A stretch of 60,903 nt of DNA from contig DLLT01000056.1 of assembly GCA_002478045.1 (NCBI GenBank), positions 1 to 60,903 of the forward strand. Direction: 5' to 3'. Position numbers and translations under genes: made by a program. The notes under the pieces were generated by a model that saw nothing but the letters and a program-made list of their open reading frames with translations, did no database searches and was not told the origin of the DNA. Within the stretch, counting starts at the first letter, position 1; each line of letters begins with the position of its first letter. Origin of the DNA: Porphyromonadaceae bacterium UBA7555 (GTDB lineage: Bacteria > Bacteroidota > Bacteroidia > Bacteroidales > Muribaculaceae). Shown piece after piece: positions 43,900-52,904 of this stretch.

Positions 43900-45168
43900 A
43901 TGGCATCGATGCCGGTGTTGCGTATAGCTTTTCGCTACCTGCGGGCACGACACTCGCACAATGCGGTCAATGTCATCACCTTTGTGTCGATGGCCGGTAT
44001 TGCCGTGGCCGTAGCCGCTATGGTGGTGGTGTTGTCCATCTTCAATGGCTTTGGCGACTTGGCTGCCGCCAATATGGCCGTATTGGATGCGCCCTTGCGC
44101 GTTTCGCCGCGCAGCGGCGGTGCCGTCACGAATGCCGACAGCCTGTGCCGCGTCATTGCGGCAGGCGTGCACGGTGTCACGGCCGTCCCGGTAGTCACCG
44201 AGCGAGCATTGCTTATCTCCGGCGAGCATCAAGTTCCGGTGGTGTTCAAAGGTATACCGCAGGGATATGACACACTGTCCACCATTGGCGGATCCATCAT
44301 TGACGGGGCCTTGGCCTGGAATGTCCCCGACGCCTTGGGCGAAGATTTTGCCGCCGCCACCATCTCGGTAGGCGTGGCCAATTCGCTGTTGGTTGCGCCC
44401 GATGCCGACCATCCCGTGCGTCTGTATGTGCCGCGCAGGGTGGGGCGCATCAATCCCGCCAATCCCATGACGGCCTTCCGCGGCGCAACGCTCAGTGTCA
44501 GTGGCGTCTTCCGTACACAGCAAAACGATATCGACCGTGACCATATATTGGTGCCGCTGCAGGTGGCACGCGACCTTATGGAGTACGATGCGCAGGCCAC
44601 GGCCGTGGAGGTGTTCCCATGTACGGATGCCGATGCGGACGCCTTGCGCGATGCCGTGTCCGAGGTCGTCGGGCCGCAGTATGATGTGCAGACGCGACTG
44701 CAACAGCGAGCCACCGCCTTCCGTATGATTGCCATCGAGAAATGGATTACCTTCCTGATGCTGGCCTTCATACTGGTCATTGCGCTGTTCAATATTGTCT
44801 CGACGCTGTCACTGGTGGTGCTCGAAAAGCGCCGCAATATGGAGACCCTGCGTTGCCTCGGCGCCACGCACGCCATGACGCGCCGCGTATTCATCACCTT
44901 GGGATGGTTGATTACGGCCGTCGGTGCCGCTGCCGGAATGGTGATAGGCGTGGCACTGACGCTGGCACAACAGTACGGGCATTTTGTCAGTCTCGGCGCC
45001 GGCGAACAGGCACAAGAGATTATGTCTATTACATGGTATCCCGTGCGGCTCGATCCGGTGGATTTGCTTGCGGTGGCCGCTATGGCCGCGCTCACCGGGT
45101 TGATAGCCGCCCAATCGACTCGCTTGTTTGTGCGGCGTCGTCCTCCTACAGCGGTCGTCAGCGAGTGA
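43900..45168 (+). CDS. LolC/FtsX-family ABC transporter permease
   Basis: A 422-residue inner-membrane protein. Its first helix follows an amphipathic start (LRIAFRYLRARHSHNAVNVITFVSMAGIAVAVA). A large periplasmic domain (about 55-275) comes next, then three helices at about 285-310, 335-360 and 385-405: the MacB/FtsX four-helix pattern. VLEKRRNMETLRCLGAT is the coupling segment seen in LolC/LolE. It probably works in lipoprotein release or a related export; the ATPase is not adjacent. It is translated just after rbfA, a common arrangement in Bacteroidetes as far as I recall. Confidence 0.88.
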   Translation: MASMPVLRIAFRYLRARHSHNAVNVITFVSMAGIAVAVAAMVVVLSIFNGFGDLAAANMAVLDAPLRVSPRSGGAVTNADSLCRVIAAGVHGVTAVPVVTERALLISGEHQVPVVFKGIPQGYDTLSTIGGSIIDGALAWNVPDALGEDFAAATISVGVANSLLVAPDADHPVRLYVPRRVGRINPANPMTAFRGATLSVSGVFRTQQNDIDRDHILVPLQVARDLMEYDAQATAVEVFPCTDADADALRDAVSEVVGPQYDVQTRLQQRATAFRMIAIEKWITFLMLAFILVIALFNIVSTLSLVVLEKRRNMETLRCLGATHAMTRRVFITLGWLITAVGAAAGMVIGVALTLAQQYGHFVSLGAGEQAQEIMSITWYPVRLDPVDLLAVAAMAALTGLIAAQSTRLFVRRRPPTAVVSE

Positions 45169-45273
45169 GTGTCGGTGGCTGCCAACAACGGCCTAACCGC
45201 AAAATTAACCTAACGAAACTTACGGGCCGAAGCGCGTATCACGACCGCCGATGCCCCCAATAGATACAACGAT

Positions 45274-46053
45274 ATGCAAACAGTACTATTCCATTCCACC
45301 ATATTCGGGCCGATACACAGCCGCCGCCTCGGCGTGTCGCTCGGTGTCAACCTGATGCCGGACGACGGCAAGGTGTGCACCTTCGACTGCCTGTACTGCG
45401 AGGCCGGGTACAATGCCCAGGGTGTCGGGACTACGGGGCTGCCCACACGCGCCCAGGTGCGCGAGATGCTCGAGGCGCGGTTGCAAAAGATGCAGGCCGA
45501 GGCGGCACCGCTGGACGTCATCACTTTCAGCGGAAACGGCGAGCCGACGCTGCACCCCGAATTTGCCGGCGTTATAGACGACACCCTTGAGCTTCGCGAC
45601 CGCTACTATCCGCAAGCCAAGGTCAGCGTCCTCACCAACAGTACTCGCGCCGGGTTGGACTCGGTGGCTGCCGCCTTGCGCCGCGTGGACAATAATATCG
45701 TCAAACTGGACAGCGCCGTCGATGCCACCTTCCGGACCCTCAATCGACCCACATCACCCGAGACGACGCCCGAGAGTGTCATCCGCAACCTCGTCCGGTT
45801 TGCCGGACAGGCAATAGTACAGACGTTGCTTACACGCGGAACGCACAACGGCGTGGCTGTAGACAACACCACTGATGCCGAAATCGAAGCGCTGTGCGAC
45901 GCCTACCGCCGCATACGCCCACGTTCGGTTATGCTATACTCCATCGACCGGAAGACGCCCGAACATTCACTCACAAAGGTAGGCCACGACGAATTAGACG
46001 CTATCGCCGCACGCATCACCGCCGACACGGGTATACCCGTCTCGGTGGCATAG
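45274..46053 (+). CDS. Radical SAM protein
   Basis: A 259-residue protein with the CxxxCxxC cluster motif at CTFDCLYC (about residues 35-42), then FSGNGEPTLHPEF (about 89-101), which is the radical SAM GGE-like element, and VLTNST (about 124). The pattern matches the wyosine-synthetase-like radical SAM group (Fe-S oxidoreductase) common in Bacteroidetes. Reaction unknown. It is followed by a strong bidirectional terminator against the convergent gene. Confidence 0.88.
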   Translation: MQTVLFHSTIFGPIHSRRLGVSLGVNLMPDDGKVCTFDCLYCEAGYNAQGVGTTGLPTRAQVREMLEARLQKMQAEAAPLDVITFSGNGEPTLHPEFAGVIDDTLELRDRYYPQAKVSVLTNSTRAGLDSVAAALRRVDNNIVKLDSAVDATFRTLNRPTSPETTPESVIRNLVRFAGQAIVQTLLTRGTHNGVAVDNTTDAEIEALCDAYRRIRPRSVMLYSIDRKTPEHSLTKVGHDELDAIAARITADTGIPVSVA

Positions 46054-46071
46054 CCGTGCGGACATAAACGC

Positions 46072-46106
46072 AAATCGGCGGACGCTTCGCAGGCGTCCGC
46101 CGATTT
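46072..46106. terminator. Bidirectional terminator between convergent genes
   Basis: AAATCGGCGGACGC (46072-46085) and GCGTCCGCCGATTT (46093-46106) form a perfect 14-bp stem with a 7-nt loop. A/T ends on both sides let it serve the radical SAM gene and the barrel gene, which converge here. Confidence 0.85.
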
Positions 46107-46129
46107 GTCGTATAGGGTTGGGGATGTGC

Positions 46130-46705
46130 CTAATCGCTTTTCTTGGGCCGTCCGCCGATTACGAAGCCTATGGTGAGGGCGGCCGTGTGGAAGCCGCGCC
46201 GCACAATCATACAGTGTGCCGTCAGGCGTATGTGGTGGAACAGCTCGACGCCGGTGCGCGGCATTAGTACAAAGGCGTTTTCGGCCGAGACTGTTTGACA
46301 GTCTAAAGAGCCTACTTGGTCAATAGATGCAGCGCCTACGCCTATCCCGACAAACGGATTTATCCGATAACCTTGTCTGAAGTTGTAATCGCCTGTTATG
46401 CCGTATGCCCATGTTCGGTTGGTTTGATGCCAGTATGCATTCGGACGGCTCGATATATCAAAGTGACGGTTGGCGCCGTCAAGTTGCAAGAATACGCCGC
46501 AATCCCAAGGCTGTTCCTCCGTATTGTAACGTAGCTCCAGGCCAAGCGTCACTGAGACAAATGTATGCCCACCACGATATCCGCCAAGTGGGACTGTAAA
46601 TCCGCCTCGTGCCTCGAACTCGAACATGCGGACTAATCGCGGCTCTACGGCATAGGATGATGCGATGCAGAATAGACAGACAAGGAGTAGTACTACTCGT
46701 TTCAT
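46130..46705 (-). CDS. Predicted outer-membrane beta-barrel protein
   Basis: A 191-residue exported protein. The frame extends further, but the ATG at 46705 starts a clean signal peptide (MKRVVLLLVCLFCIASSYA). The rest shows alternating aromatic/polar strands (FEARGGFTVPLGGY, TLGLELRYN, YGITGDYNFRQGYRINPFVGIGVG), typical of an 8-stranded OmpW/OprF-like barrel. The start overlaps the stop of the upstream lipoprotein gene by one base (TAATG), so they are translated together. Role unknown. Confidence 0.7.
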   Translation of the reverse strand: MKRVVLLLVCLFCIASSYAVEPRLVRMFEFEARGGFTVPLGGYRGGHTFVSVTLGLELRYNTEEQPWDCGVFLQLDGANRHFDISSRPNAYWHQTNRTWAYGITGDYNFRQGYRINPFVGIGVGAASIDQVGSLDCQTVSAENAFVLMPRTGVELFHHIRLTAHCMIVRRGFHTAALTIGFVIGGRPKKSD

Positions 46706-48222
46706 TACTTGGAGTCCTTGTCTTTGAATATTCGTGCAGCGAGCCATTTTCCCTTGTATTTGATGGCGCCATACACGCTCCCTCGGTATATTTCAATTCC
46801 ATCTTTCTTCGGAATTTTTATCCGAACTAATTTGATCTTGTTTGCAAAAGAGAATGTAAATTCCCATTCTCCGGGAAACCATCTTGCATCAAACTTGGAA
46901 TTGATGCTGCGTTTATTATATACGCACCTGCTAAATGGGCCATGAATTACGTATGTGTACTTGTCCTGTTCGCACATCAGGCCAATATTGTTCTCATTGC
47001 CGGCCTTTGACTTCGCCCACGACGATGCCCCATTAAATGCGGCCTTTGCTGCCACAGAAAAAGCCTTGTAAAGGTCTTTTGTAGTGAAGTTGTAGTTGAT
47101 GAATGGTATTTTTATCAACATTCGGGTTTTGCTGTCGAATGGGAATGTATGCGTTGTCGTTATTGTCGGGTTGTTGCCAAAAGATTTGTCTATTGTTATT
47201 GGTGGTATCGGGTTGGGGAGTACGTATCTTATTGTCGCAGTTTCCCATCCGTGAACCATGATTTCTGCCTTTATGTTCCACCATATACCACACACTTTTT
47301 TCTGCATTTTTAGCTTTGTGCCGGTATTGGAATATACCCTGTAGTTCTGATGGTAGAAGTTGAGGTTTAGCTGGCGGCGTTTCTTGAAGCGGATTAATGC
47401 GACAACGTTTTCGCCCCAAATGTCTGTCCAGGCCTTATGAAGCCAATTGCCGTCACCGCCATCAGTAAAGTCAACTTCTCGGATGTCGCTTTTAGGTATT
47501 ACCTCTCCATTGCTTAATTGTGCGCCGAAAGAGGTGAAGTGTAGTGTAAGATTTTCCGCTTCTTTATTCATTGGGCTACCGCCGCCTGTTGCTTCGTCAA
47601 AGTTGTCCTCTCTTTCTGTTACGTATTCCATGTGACGGTAATCCATTGGAGTGAAGGACACGTTGTCAGACACCTTTAATGTTGTGTTGCCGGATTGGTC
47701 TGTAGCTTTGATGTCAGAGACAAGGGCTTCTATATCTTGCAGTTCTGCAGCTGTTTTCGCCGGTGTGAAAGCAACCCCGTTCTTGACGTATTTGTATACG
47801 GTGTCTCCTACCTGTATTTCACGGTCGGCATTCAGAAGTTGCGCGAAGCGGATGTCTGCGATTACCGAGTCGGAAAGGCAGAATTCGAGGTCTTCTTCAT
47901 CGTTGCGGATGGTGTCTAACTGCGCCGGAGTAAGCGAGGCCATTACTTTCCGGCGGTTTGCCTCGACAAGTGATTCAAACAGTTCTTCGTTGTCAGACAA
48001 CTGTACTCCGGTGTTTTGTACCGCTCTCGAGCTGTTACCGGTTGGTTCTCCAAGCTCGTCAAGTAAGGCTTCTATCTCCGATGATGAACCGACTATCACA
48101 CGCTGCATGCCTTTCTCGGCAGTGTTTTTGTTTGAGACGTCCTCTTTCGTTCTTAGGTCGTCGTCTTTGCAGGCATATAGAGAACATGCTGCAAAGAGGA
48201 TTAGTAGTGGTGTTTTTGTCAT
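46705..48222 (-). CDS. Predicted lipoprotein of unknown function
   Basis: A 505-residue exported protein. The N-terminus MTKTPLLILFAACSLYAC ends in a lipobox with the lipid Cys at residue 18, followed by acidic residues (KDDD), as in Bacteroidetes lipoproteins that reach the outer membrane. The rest is mixed: a helical first third (about 40-160), then a central region with an FTPMDYRHMEYVT segment and a beta-rich C-terminal half with a basic, aromatic end. I do not recognise a domain. It overlaps the barrel gene downstream by one base, which suggests a functional pair. It is preceded by a -7 box. Confidence 0.65.
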   Translation of the reverse strand: MTKTPLLILFAACSLYACKDDDLRTKEDVSNKNTAEKGMQRVIVGSSSEIEALLDELGEPTGNSSRAVQNTGVQLSDNEELFESLVEANRRKVMASLTPAQLDTIRNDEEDLEFCLSDSVIADIRFAQLLNADREIQVGDTVYKYVKNGVAFTPAKTAAELQDIEALVSDIKATDQSGNTTLKVSDNVSFTPMDYRHMEYVTEREDNFDEATGGGSPMNKEAENLTLHFTSFGAQLSNGEVIPKSDIREVDFTDGGDGNWLHKAWTDIWGENVVALIRFKKRRQLNLNFYHQNYRVYSNTGTKLKMQKKVCGIWWNIKAEIMVHGWETATIRYVLPNPIPPITIDKSFGNNPTITTTHTFPFDSKTRMLIKIPFINYNFTTKDLYKAFSVAAKAAFNGASSWAKSKAGNENNIGLMCEQDKYTYVIHGPFSRCVYNKRSINSKFDARWFPGEWEFTFSFANKIKLVRIKIPKKDGIEIYRGSVYGAIKYKGKWLAARIFKDKDSK

Positions 48223-48551
48223 TTCTTTGGTGGTGTTGGATTGTTTGGGTAAAATGATTGTTTTTGTATGGTAATGTGAAGCAATTGCCGCATCGTATAT
48301 GGTTGATTATGTCGCAAAGATAGTGATTAAACGTGAATAACTTGTCATTTAGAGAACCTTTATTGGCAGAAGAGCTTTTTTCGGTCGGTTTTTATTCTTT
48401 GCTTTGTGGTAGTTTTCGACTGCGAGTTATTGAACAAGCGTAGCCGGTTTCTACCAAGCGAGATGATGCAATTATATAGCGGCCGCGCCGCAGGACGCTG
48501 TAAGGGGCGTGCGTGCGGCGCGGTATGCGTGGGGAGGGATCGGCGTGTGCG
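48223..48551. other. Intergenic region between lipoprotein and nuclease genes
   Basis: These 329 nt lie between two minus-strand genes. They hold the promoter of the lipoprotein gene (48315-48322), an AT-rich stretch to about 48450, then GC-rich sequence continuing to the end of the nuclease gene. No gene supported. Confidence 0.6.
48315..48322 (-). promoter_or_regulatory. -7 promoter box of the lipoprotein-barrel pair
   Basis: The plus-strand CAAAGATA reads TATCTTTG on the minus strand, a perfect TAnnTTTG, 93 nt upstream of the lipoprotein start. Confidence 0.6.
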
Positions 48552-49619
48552 TCAGCGCTTGGGAGCGGGGAGGCGGCGCGTTACGAAGATTTCGGTGGGG
48601 AAGTGGTCGGAGTATCCGTTGAGGTATACGCCGGAGGCAAAGGTACGCCGTGGGTAGTTTTGCCGTGTGCCTTCGGTGTCTTTGAGGAAGTCGCGATTGA
48701 GGACTTCGGCACGCAGGAAATGCCAGCGATTTTCGGGTGTGTTGAGTAGGTTGCCGGAGACGATTATTTGGTCGAAGAGGTTCCACGAGCTCTTATAGGC
48801 GAGCGTTCCGGTGCCATGGTCAAGTATGCTCCAGAAAGGGTTGTAAAAGCAGTGGTCTTCCTTGACGTCTTTTTTGTCGCGTTTGGCCCCGAGGACTTCG
48901 GCGCATGATTTGTCCATGGGGTCGTCGTTGAGGTCGCCCATGATGATGACGCCGATTTGGGGGTCTACGCGCCACAGCGAGTCGGAGATGGCGCGGCACA
49001 GGCGTGCGGCGGCCTCGCGGTTGGGCGAGGATTTTTCTTGGCCGCCGATGCGCGAGGGCCAGTGGTTGACGATGACGGCTATGCGCTGTCCCATCAGTCG
49101 GCCGACGACGCACATTTGGTCACGTGTGGCGAAGGACAGTTCGGTGAGGGTGTGGTTGGTGACGTTTTCCAGTTTGAAGTACTTGGGGTTGTACAGGAGG
49201 CTGACGTCGATACCGCGTTTGTCGGGCGAGTCGTGGTGTGCGATTTGGAGGTTCCAGGGTGCGAGTTGCGGGTCGCGTACGAGGTCTTCGAGTACCGTGC
49301 GGTTCTCGACTTCGCTGACGCCTATGATGGCCGGACCGTTGGGTGTACGCTTGGAGGTGAACGATGATATGGCGCGAGCAAGGTTGTTGACCTTGTTCCA
49401 GTATTTACGGCTGTCCCATTGATTTTTGCCTTTGGGGGTGTACTCGAGGTCGCGGCCCAGCGGGTTGTTGGGAATGGTGTCAAAGAAGTTCTCAAGGTTG
49501 TAGAACGCGATGCCGGCGGTCTGCGTAATCATGCGTTCTGTCTTGTTGTCTTGGGCGTATGCCGGGGCTATGCAGGCCAGGGTCAGCAGCGCGGCGGCAA
49601 TTGTCTTGGTGAGTTTCAT
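48552..49619 (-). CDS. Secreted endonuclease/exonuclease/phosphatase family protein
   Basis: A 355-residue exported hydrolase of the EEP superfamily (DNase I/phosphatase fold). The signal peptide is MKLTKTIAAALLTLACIAPAYA. AFYNLENFFDTI (about 34-45), IGVSEVENRTVLEDL (about 100-114) with the metal-binding Glu, VIVNHWPSR (about 170-178) with the catalytic His, IIMGDLNDDP (about 210-219) with catalytic Asp-Asn, and YSDHFPTEI (about 335-343) are all intact. It is last in the TonB receptor locus, with an intrinsic terminator between it and the upstream gene. The substrate may be nucleic acid or a phosphoester. Confidence 0.9.
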   Translation of the reverse strand: MKLTKTIAAALLTLACIAPAYAQDNKTERMITQTAGIAFYNLENFFDTIPNNPLGRDLEYTPKGKNQWDSRKYWNKVNNLARAISSFTSKRTPNGPAIIGVSEVENRTVLEDLVRDPQLAPWNLQIAHHDSPDKRGIDVSLLYNPKYFKLENVTNHTLTELSFATRDQMCVVGRLMGQRIAVIVNHWPSRIGGQEKSSPNREAAARLCRAISDSLWRVDPQIGVIIMGDLNDDPMDKSCAEVLGAKRDKKDVKEDHCFYNPFWSILDHGTGTLAYKSSWNLFDQIIVSGNLLNTPENRWHFLRAEVLNRDFLKDTEGTRQNYPRRTFASGVYLNGYSDHFPTEIFVTRRLPAPKR

Positions 49620-49638
49620 CGGTGTTTGGTATTACTTG

Positions 49639-49690
49639 AAAAAAACCGAAAGGCCGACGTGCCACACCGCCGGAGTGTGGCGGTGTGGCG
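49639..49690 (-). terminator. Terminator between the lipoprotein and nuclease genes
   Basis: Minus-strand reading gives an 11-bp perfect stem (arms 49661-49671 and 49679-49689, loop 7 nt), then about 15 nt and a run of seven T (plus-strand A at 49639-49645). The T-run is farther from the stem than usual, so it may be partial. Confidence 0.5.
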
Positions 49691-49713
49691 TGGCCGGTCT
49701 TTGGCGTGGGTTG

Positions 49714-52700
49714 TCACTCGCTCCAGGTCAGATTCCAAATGGACACGCGGTCCTTATTGGCGTCGAGCTGTGAGTAGCAGTTGTTGATGATTTCGATAGT
49801 GAAGCTGCCGTTGTAGTTGACATCAAGACTGAAGTCGTAGGCGGTCTTGGCCGTGATGGTGTCGAGGGTCACGACTTGGCTCTTGATGACGTTGCCGGCG
49901 GCGTCCTTGACGTTTACGGTGAACTGAGCTTTTGTTTCATTGAAAGCAAACCCGTACTTGAAGGTCAGGGTCTTGATGCTTCCTGTGAGTGTGGGCGATA
50001 CGAGGCTGCCCGGCGCGGAGGTCTTGCCGTTGAGGGTCGGAGCCAGCGTTCCGGTGGCGCCGATGAACTTAAATATCGGGTTTGAATCGTTGTCTCCGCC
50101 GCCGAAGATGATGGCGTTGGTGGCGGTCCATCCGGTGTTGTTGGTGTATGTGCCGTATTGGGACTTTGCTTGTCCATTGTTGAAGGAGTTGAAGTCACCC
50201 TTGTAGTCGCCCGAGGGAGTGGGTGTCGGGGTCGGGTCGGGGGTGCTGCCGCCTTCGGCGTTGAGCAAGATGTTGTCTACGCACCAGGTGGCGTAATTGT
50301 CGGCCGCGGGCGAGGTGTACTCAAATCCGATGTAAATGATGCCGGAGAAAGCGCTCAGGTCCAGTTCGCCCGAGTTGGCCCAGCCGCTGTATCCGCTTGC
50401 GGGAGCTGTTGCCAGGTTGGGGTTGAGCTGCGTTGCTTTGGCTGTGGCGGGGTCGGCTGCGGTGAGCACGAAGACCTTGAGGGCGGATTCGGTGGAGCCG
50501 TATCCGTTGACTTGGGTGTCGAAGGTCAGCACTTTCTTGGTGACTTTGGACATATCTATGGCCGGGGAGATGAGCCACTGGTCAAAGGGACCTGTGCCCT
50601 TGTATCCGGTCATAGCAGCGTAGTTGTTGCCGTTGTACGAGGGTACGTACCAGGCCTTGTTGCCGGTCACTTGCTTCTGCGTCCATCCGGCGGGGATGTT
50701 GGAGGATGTATCGAAGTTTTCGTTAAGCGAGGCCACGGGGTCGGTGGGGGTGGGTGTGGGAGGTGTGACGCCGCCTTCGAGCTTATAGGCGGAAGCGTTC
50801 TTGATGCCGGGGACGCCGCAATACTTCATAATGTCACCCTTGATCAGGAGTTTCTTGCCGAGGTTGCCGGGGTTGGCTTGGAGGTTGAGGGCGGTGCGTA
50901 TTTCGCCGGTGGGGAGCTGTACGCCGATGCACTTGGAAACGTCCTTGACATCGGCCGAGGGAGCTACCAAGATATTGGTGGCCATGGTGGCGGAGGCATC
51001 GAAGTGAGCGGTCTCGGCAGTGATCATGTAGGGTGTAGCGCTGACGTCAGCCCATCCTACGATGTAACCGGTGACCCAAACGGCACTCTTGGTGGCTTCT
51101 TGAGAGGATTGCGGGTTGAAGGCAATGACTTCGGCAGCGGTGTAGGGGTTGTTCTCCGAGCCATCGCCGGAGGTTACGGGAGGCGTGGGAGGAGTGACGC
51201 CGCCTTCGAGGTCGAATTCGGTGACGGTCTTGACGCCGGGTTGTCCGAAGTATTTTTCGAGCGAGCCGTTGACGGCTACAACTTTGCCGAGGTTCTCCGG
51301 GTGAGCCTGGAGGTTGAGCGAGGTGCGCACATTGCCTACGGGGAGCTGTACGGGGATGCACTTGGTGTAGTCGGTTTCGTCGGCCTTGGCGGCGATGAAG
51401 ATGTTGGAGGCCGAGGCGGCAGTGCCGGTGGCGTTGGTCATTTCGGCGGCGGTCTTGCCGGCGCTGGAGCCTACGATGTAGCCTTTGACCCATGCGGTGC
51501 CGGAGGCTCCGGCGAGTACTTGCGAGCAGTTGTAGGGCGACTCTTTGGTGCCTGTACCTTCGGGGATGCCTTCACCGCCGGGGTTGAGACCTTCGATAGA
51601 GAATTCATCGGTGGTGCCGTTGTTGCCGGTGATGCCGAAGGTGCCCATAGCTTTGGCGAGTGTGCCGCGCAGGGCGATCTGTTTGCCATAGTTGCCGGGG
51701 TTGTCGACGAGGTTGCCGAGAGTCTGGAGCTTGGAGCCGTCGGGCAGCTCGATGACGAGTGCATGTGCAATGTCTTTGGTGTCGGCGGTTTGTCCGATAA
51801 CGAGGGTGTTGCTCAGCAGGGGATCGGCCTTCCATTCGATGTCATCGTTGGTCTTGACTTCGGTGACTTCGGGGCCTACGGCGCCGACGATGTATCCTGA
51901 TACCCATCCGGACTTGTCTGTGCCGGCTTTTTCGAGTTCGATGGCTTTGTCAACGCTCCAGGGTTTGCTCTGCGAGCCTTCGGGAACTGTGGGGTTGCCG
52001 AAGTTCATGCAACCTTCGTAGTCGTTGAGTATGAGCTGCCATCCGCTGGTGCCGTAGTACGAGAGTATGGCTACAACGTCACCATGGCCTTCGGGAAGTG
52101 TTTTGTTCCAGAAATTGGAGTATCCGGAGGTGCGGACGTTGATGCTCGAACCATCTGCATCTACGAGGCTTTGGTTGACATTGGACTTATACTCGGAGAA
52201 TGTGGCTTTGCCGCCGTTGGCGAAGGATACGTTGTTGAAGCGTACCAACTGGCTTTGCCATTTGATGAGTCCGGCGGGGTCGGTAGGCAGCTCGGAGAAG
52301 GAGTTGACTACGAGGGTGTCGAGTTTGGACACATCGGGGAAGCCGTTGAGCTGGGCGTGTGCGGTGAAGTACTCGGGAGACATGAATGATGCTTCCCAAG
52401 CGGCGCCGTTTTCGTACCATTCGGGCTGGCCGAGTTGTACGAGGCCGTTGTATTTGCCGATATACATGCCGGTGACGTCAAGTACGATTTCCTGACCGCG
52501 GCGGTATTTGAGGTAGAGGTTGTAGGAGTTGATGGACAGCGACAGGGCTGCGGTTCCGTCTTGGATGACGAGCGACTTGAAGACGTTGCCTGCTTCGTCG
52601 GAGGAGACGACGCGTCCGGAGATGACGTAGTGGCTGCCGTCGTCGCGTGTGCCTATGGTGTCTATGTAGTTGGTAGCGTCATTCCAATACTTGGTTTTGA

Positions 52701-52845
52701 GCTCGAGTATGGATGTATTGGGTTGGTCTTTGGCCACGGGGGCATCGATGATGGGATCGTCGATGTCGTCTTGGCAAGCCGTGGTGGCTCCCGCTACTGC
52801 GAGTGTCACGGCGACCCACGCCAGATATGATTTCAGTGGTTTCAT
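49714..52845 (-). CDS. Multidomain surface lipoprotein: DUF5689, three DUF6359-like units, choice-of-anchor J
   Basis: A 1043-residue exported lipoprotein (lipobox ending at TTAC; Cys about residue 24, then acidic residues). A DUF5689-like OB-fold domain spans about 35-285 (ISGRVVSSDEAGNVFKSLVIQ). Then come three repeated units near 290-420, 430-550 and 560-690, each with a WV(S/K/T)GYIVG element and an IPVQLP/VIELP strand, as in DUF6359. A choice-of-anchor J (cleaved-adhesin) module follows at about 715-880 (FDTSSNIPAGWTQKQV; FDQWLISPAIDM), and a C-terminal beta domain (895-1043). It is cotranscribed with a smaller lipoprotein of the same architecture and the TonB receptor. It likely binds a ligand at the surface for the receptor. 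Confidence 0.8.
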   Translation of the reverse strand: MKPLKSYLAWVAVTLAVAGATTACQDDIDDPIIDAPVAKDQPNTSILELKTKYWNDATNYIDTIGTRDDGSHYVISGRVVSSDEAGNVFKSLVIQDGTAALSLSINSYNLYLKYRRGQEIVLDVTGMYIGKYNGLVQLGQPEWYENGAAWEASFMSPEYFTAHAQLNGFPDVSKLDTLVVNSFSELPTDPAGLIKWQSQLVRFNNVSFANGGKATFSEYKSNVNQSLVDADGSSINVRTSGYSNFWNKTLPEGHGDVVAILSYYGTSGWQLILNDYEGCMNFGNPTVPEGSQSKPWSVDKAIELEKAGTDKSGWVSGYIVGAVGPEVTEVKTNDDIEWKADPLLSNTLVIGQTADTKDIAHALVIELPDGSKLQTLGNLVDNPGNYGKQIALRGTLAKAMGTFGITGNNGTTDEFSIEGLNPGGEGIPEGTGTKESPYNCSQVLAGASGTAWVKGYIVGSSAGKTAAEMTNATGTAASASNIFIAAKADETDYTKCIPVQLPVGNVRTSLNLQAHPENLGKVVAVNGSLEKYFGQPGVKTVTEFDLEGGVTPPTPPVTSGDGSENNPYTAAEVIAFNPQSSQEATKSAVWVTGYIVGWADVSATPYMITAETAHFDASATMATNILVAPSADVKDVSKCIGVQLPTGEIRTALNLQANPGNLGKKLLIKGDIMKYCGVPGIKNASAYKLEGGVTPPTPTPTDPVASLNENFDTSSNIPAGWTQKQVTGNKAWYVPSYNGNNYAAMTGYKGTGPFDQWLISPAIDMSKVTKKVLTFDTQVNGYGSTESALKVFVLTAADPATAKATQLNPNLATAPASGYSGWANSGELDLSAFSGIIYIGFEYTSPAADNYATWCVDNILLNAEGGSTPDPTPTPTPSGDYKGDFNSFNNGQAKSQYGTYTNNTGWTATNAIIFGGGDNDSNPIFKFIGATGTLAPTLNGKTSAPGSLVSPTLTGSIKTLTFKYGFAFNETKAQFTVNVKDAAGNVIKSQVVTLDTITAKTAYDFSLDVNYNGSFTIEIINNCYSQLDANKDRVSIWNLTWSE

Positions 52846-52904
52846 ATATTTTGTATGATGTGTTGGCTTGTGTTATTGAATATATGGGTGTGTCGTGACG
52901 CTTA

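Noticed and set aside
50158..51900. 580-codon plus-strand frame
   Set aside because: Antisense to a repeat-containing lipoprotein; the Gly/Val pattern reflects the repeats of the real gene.
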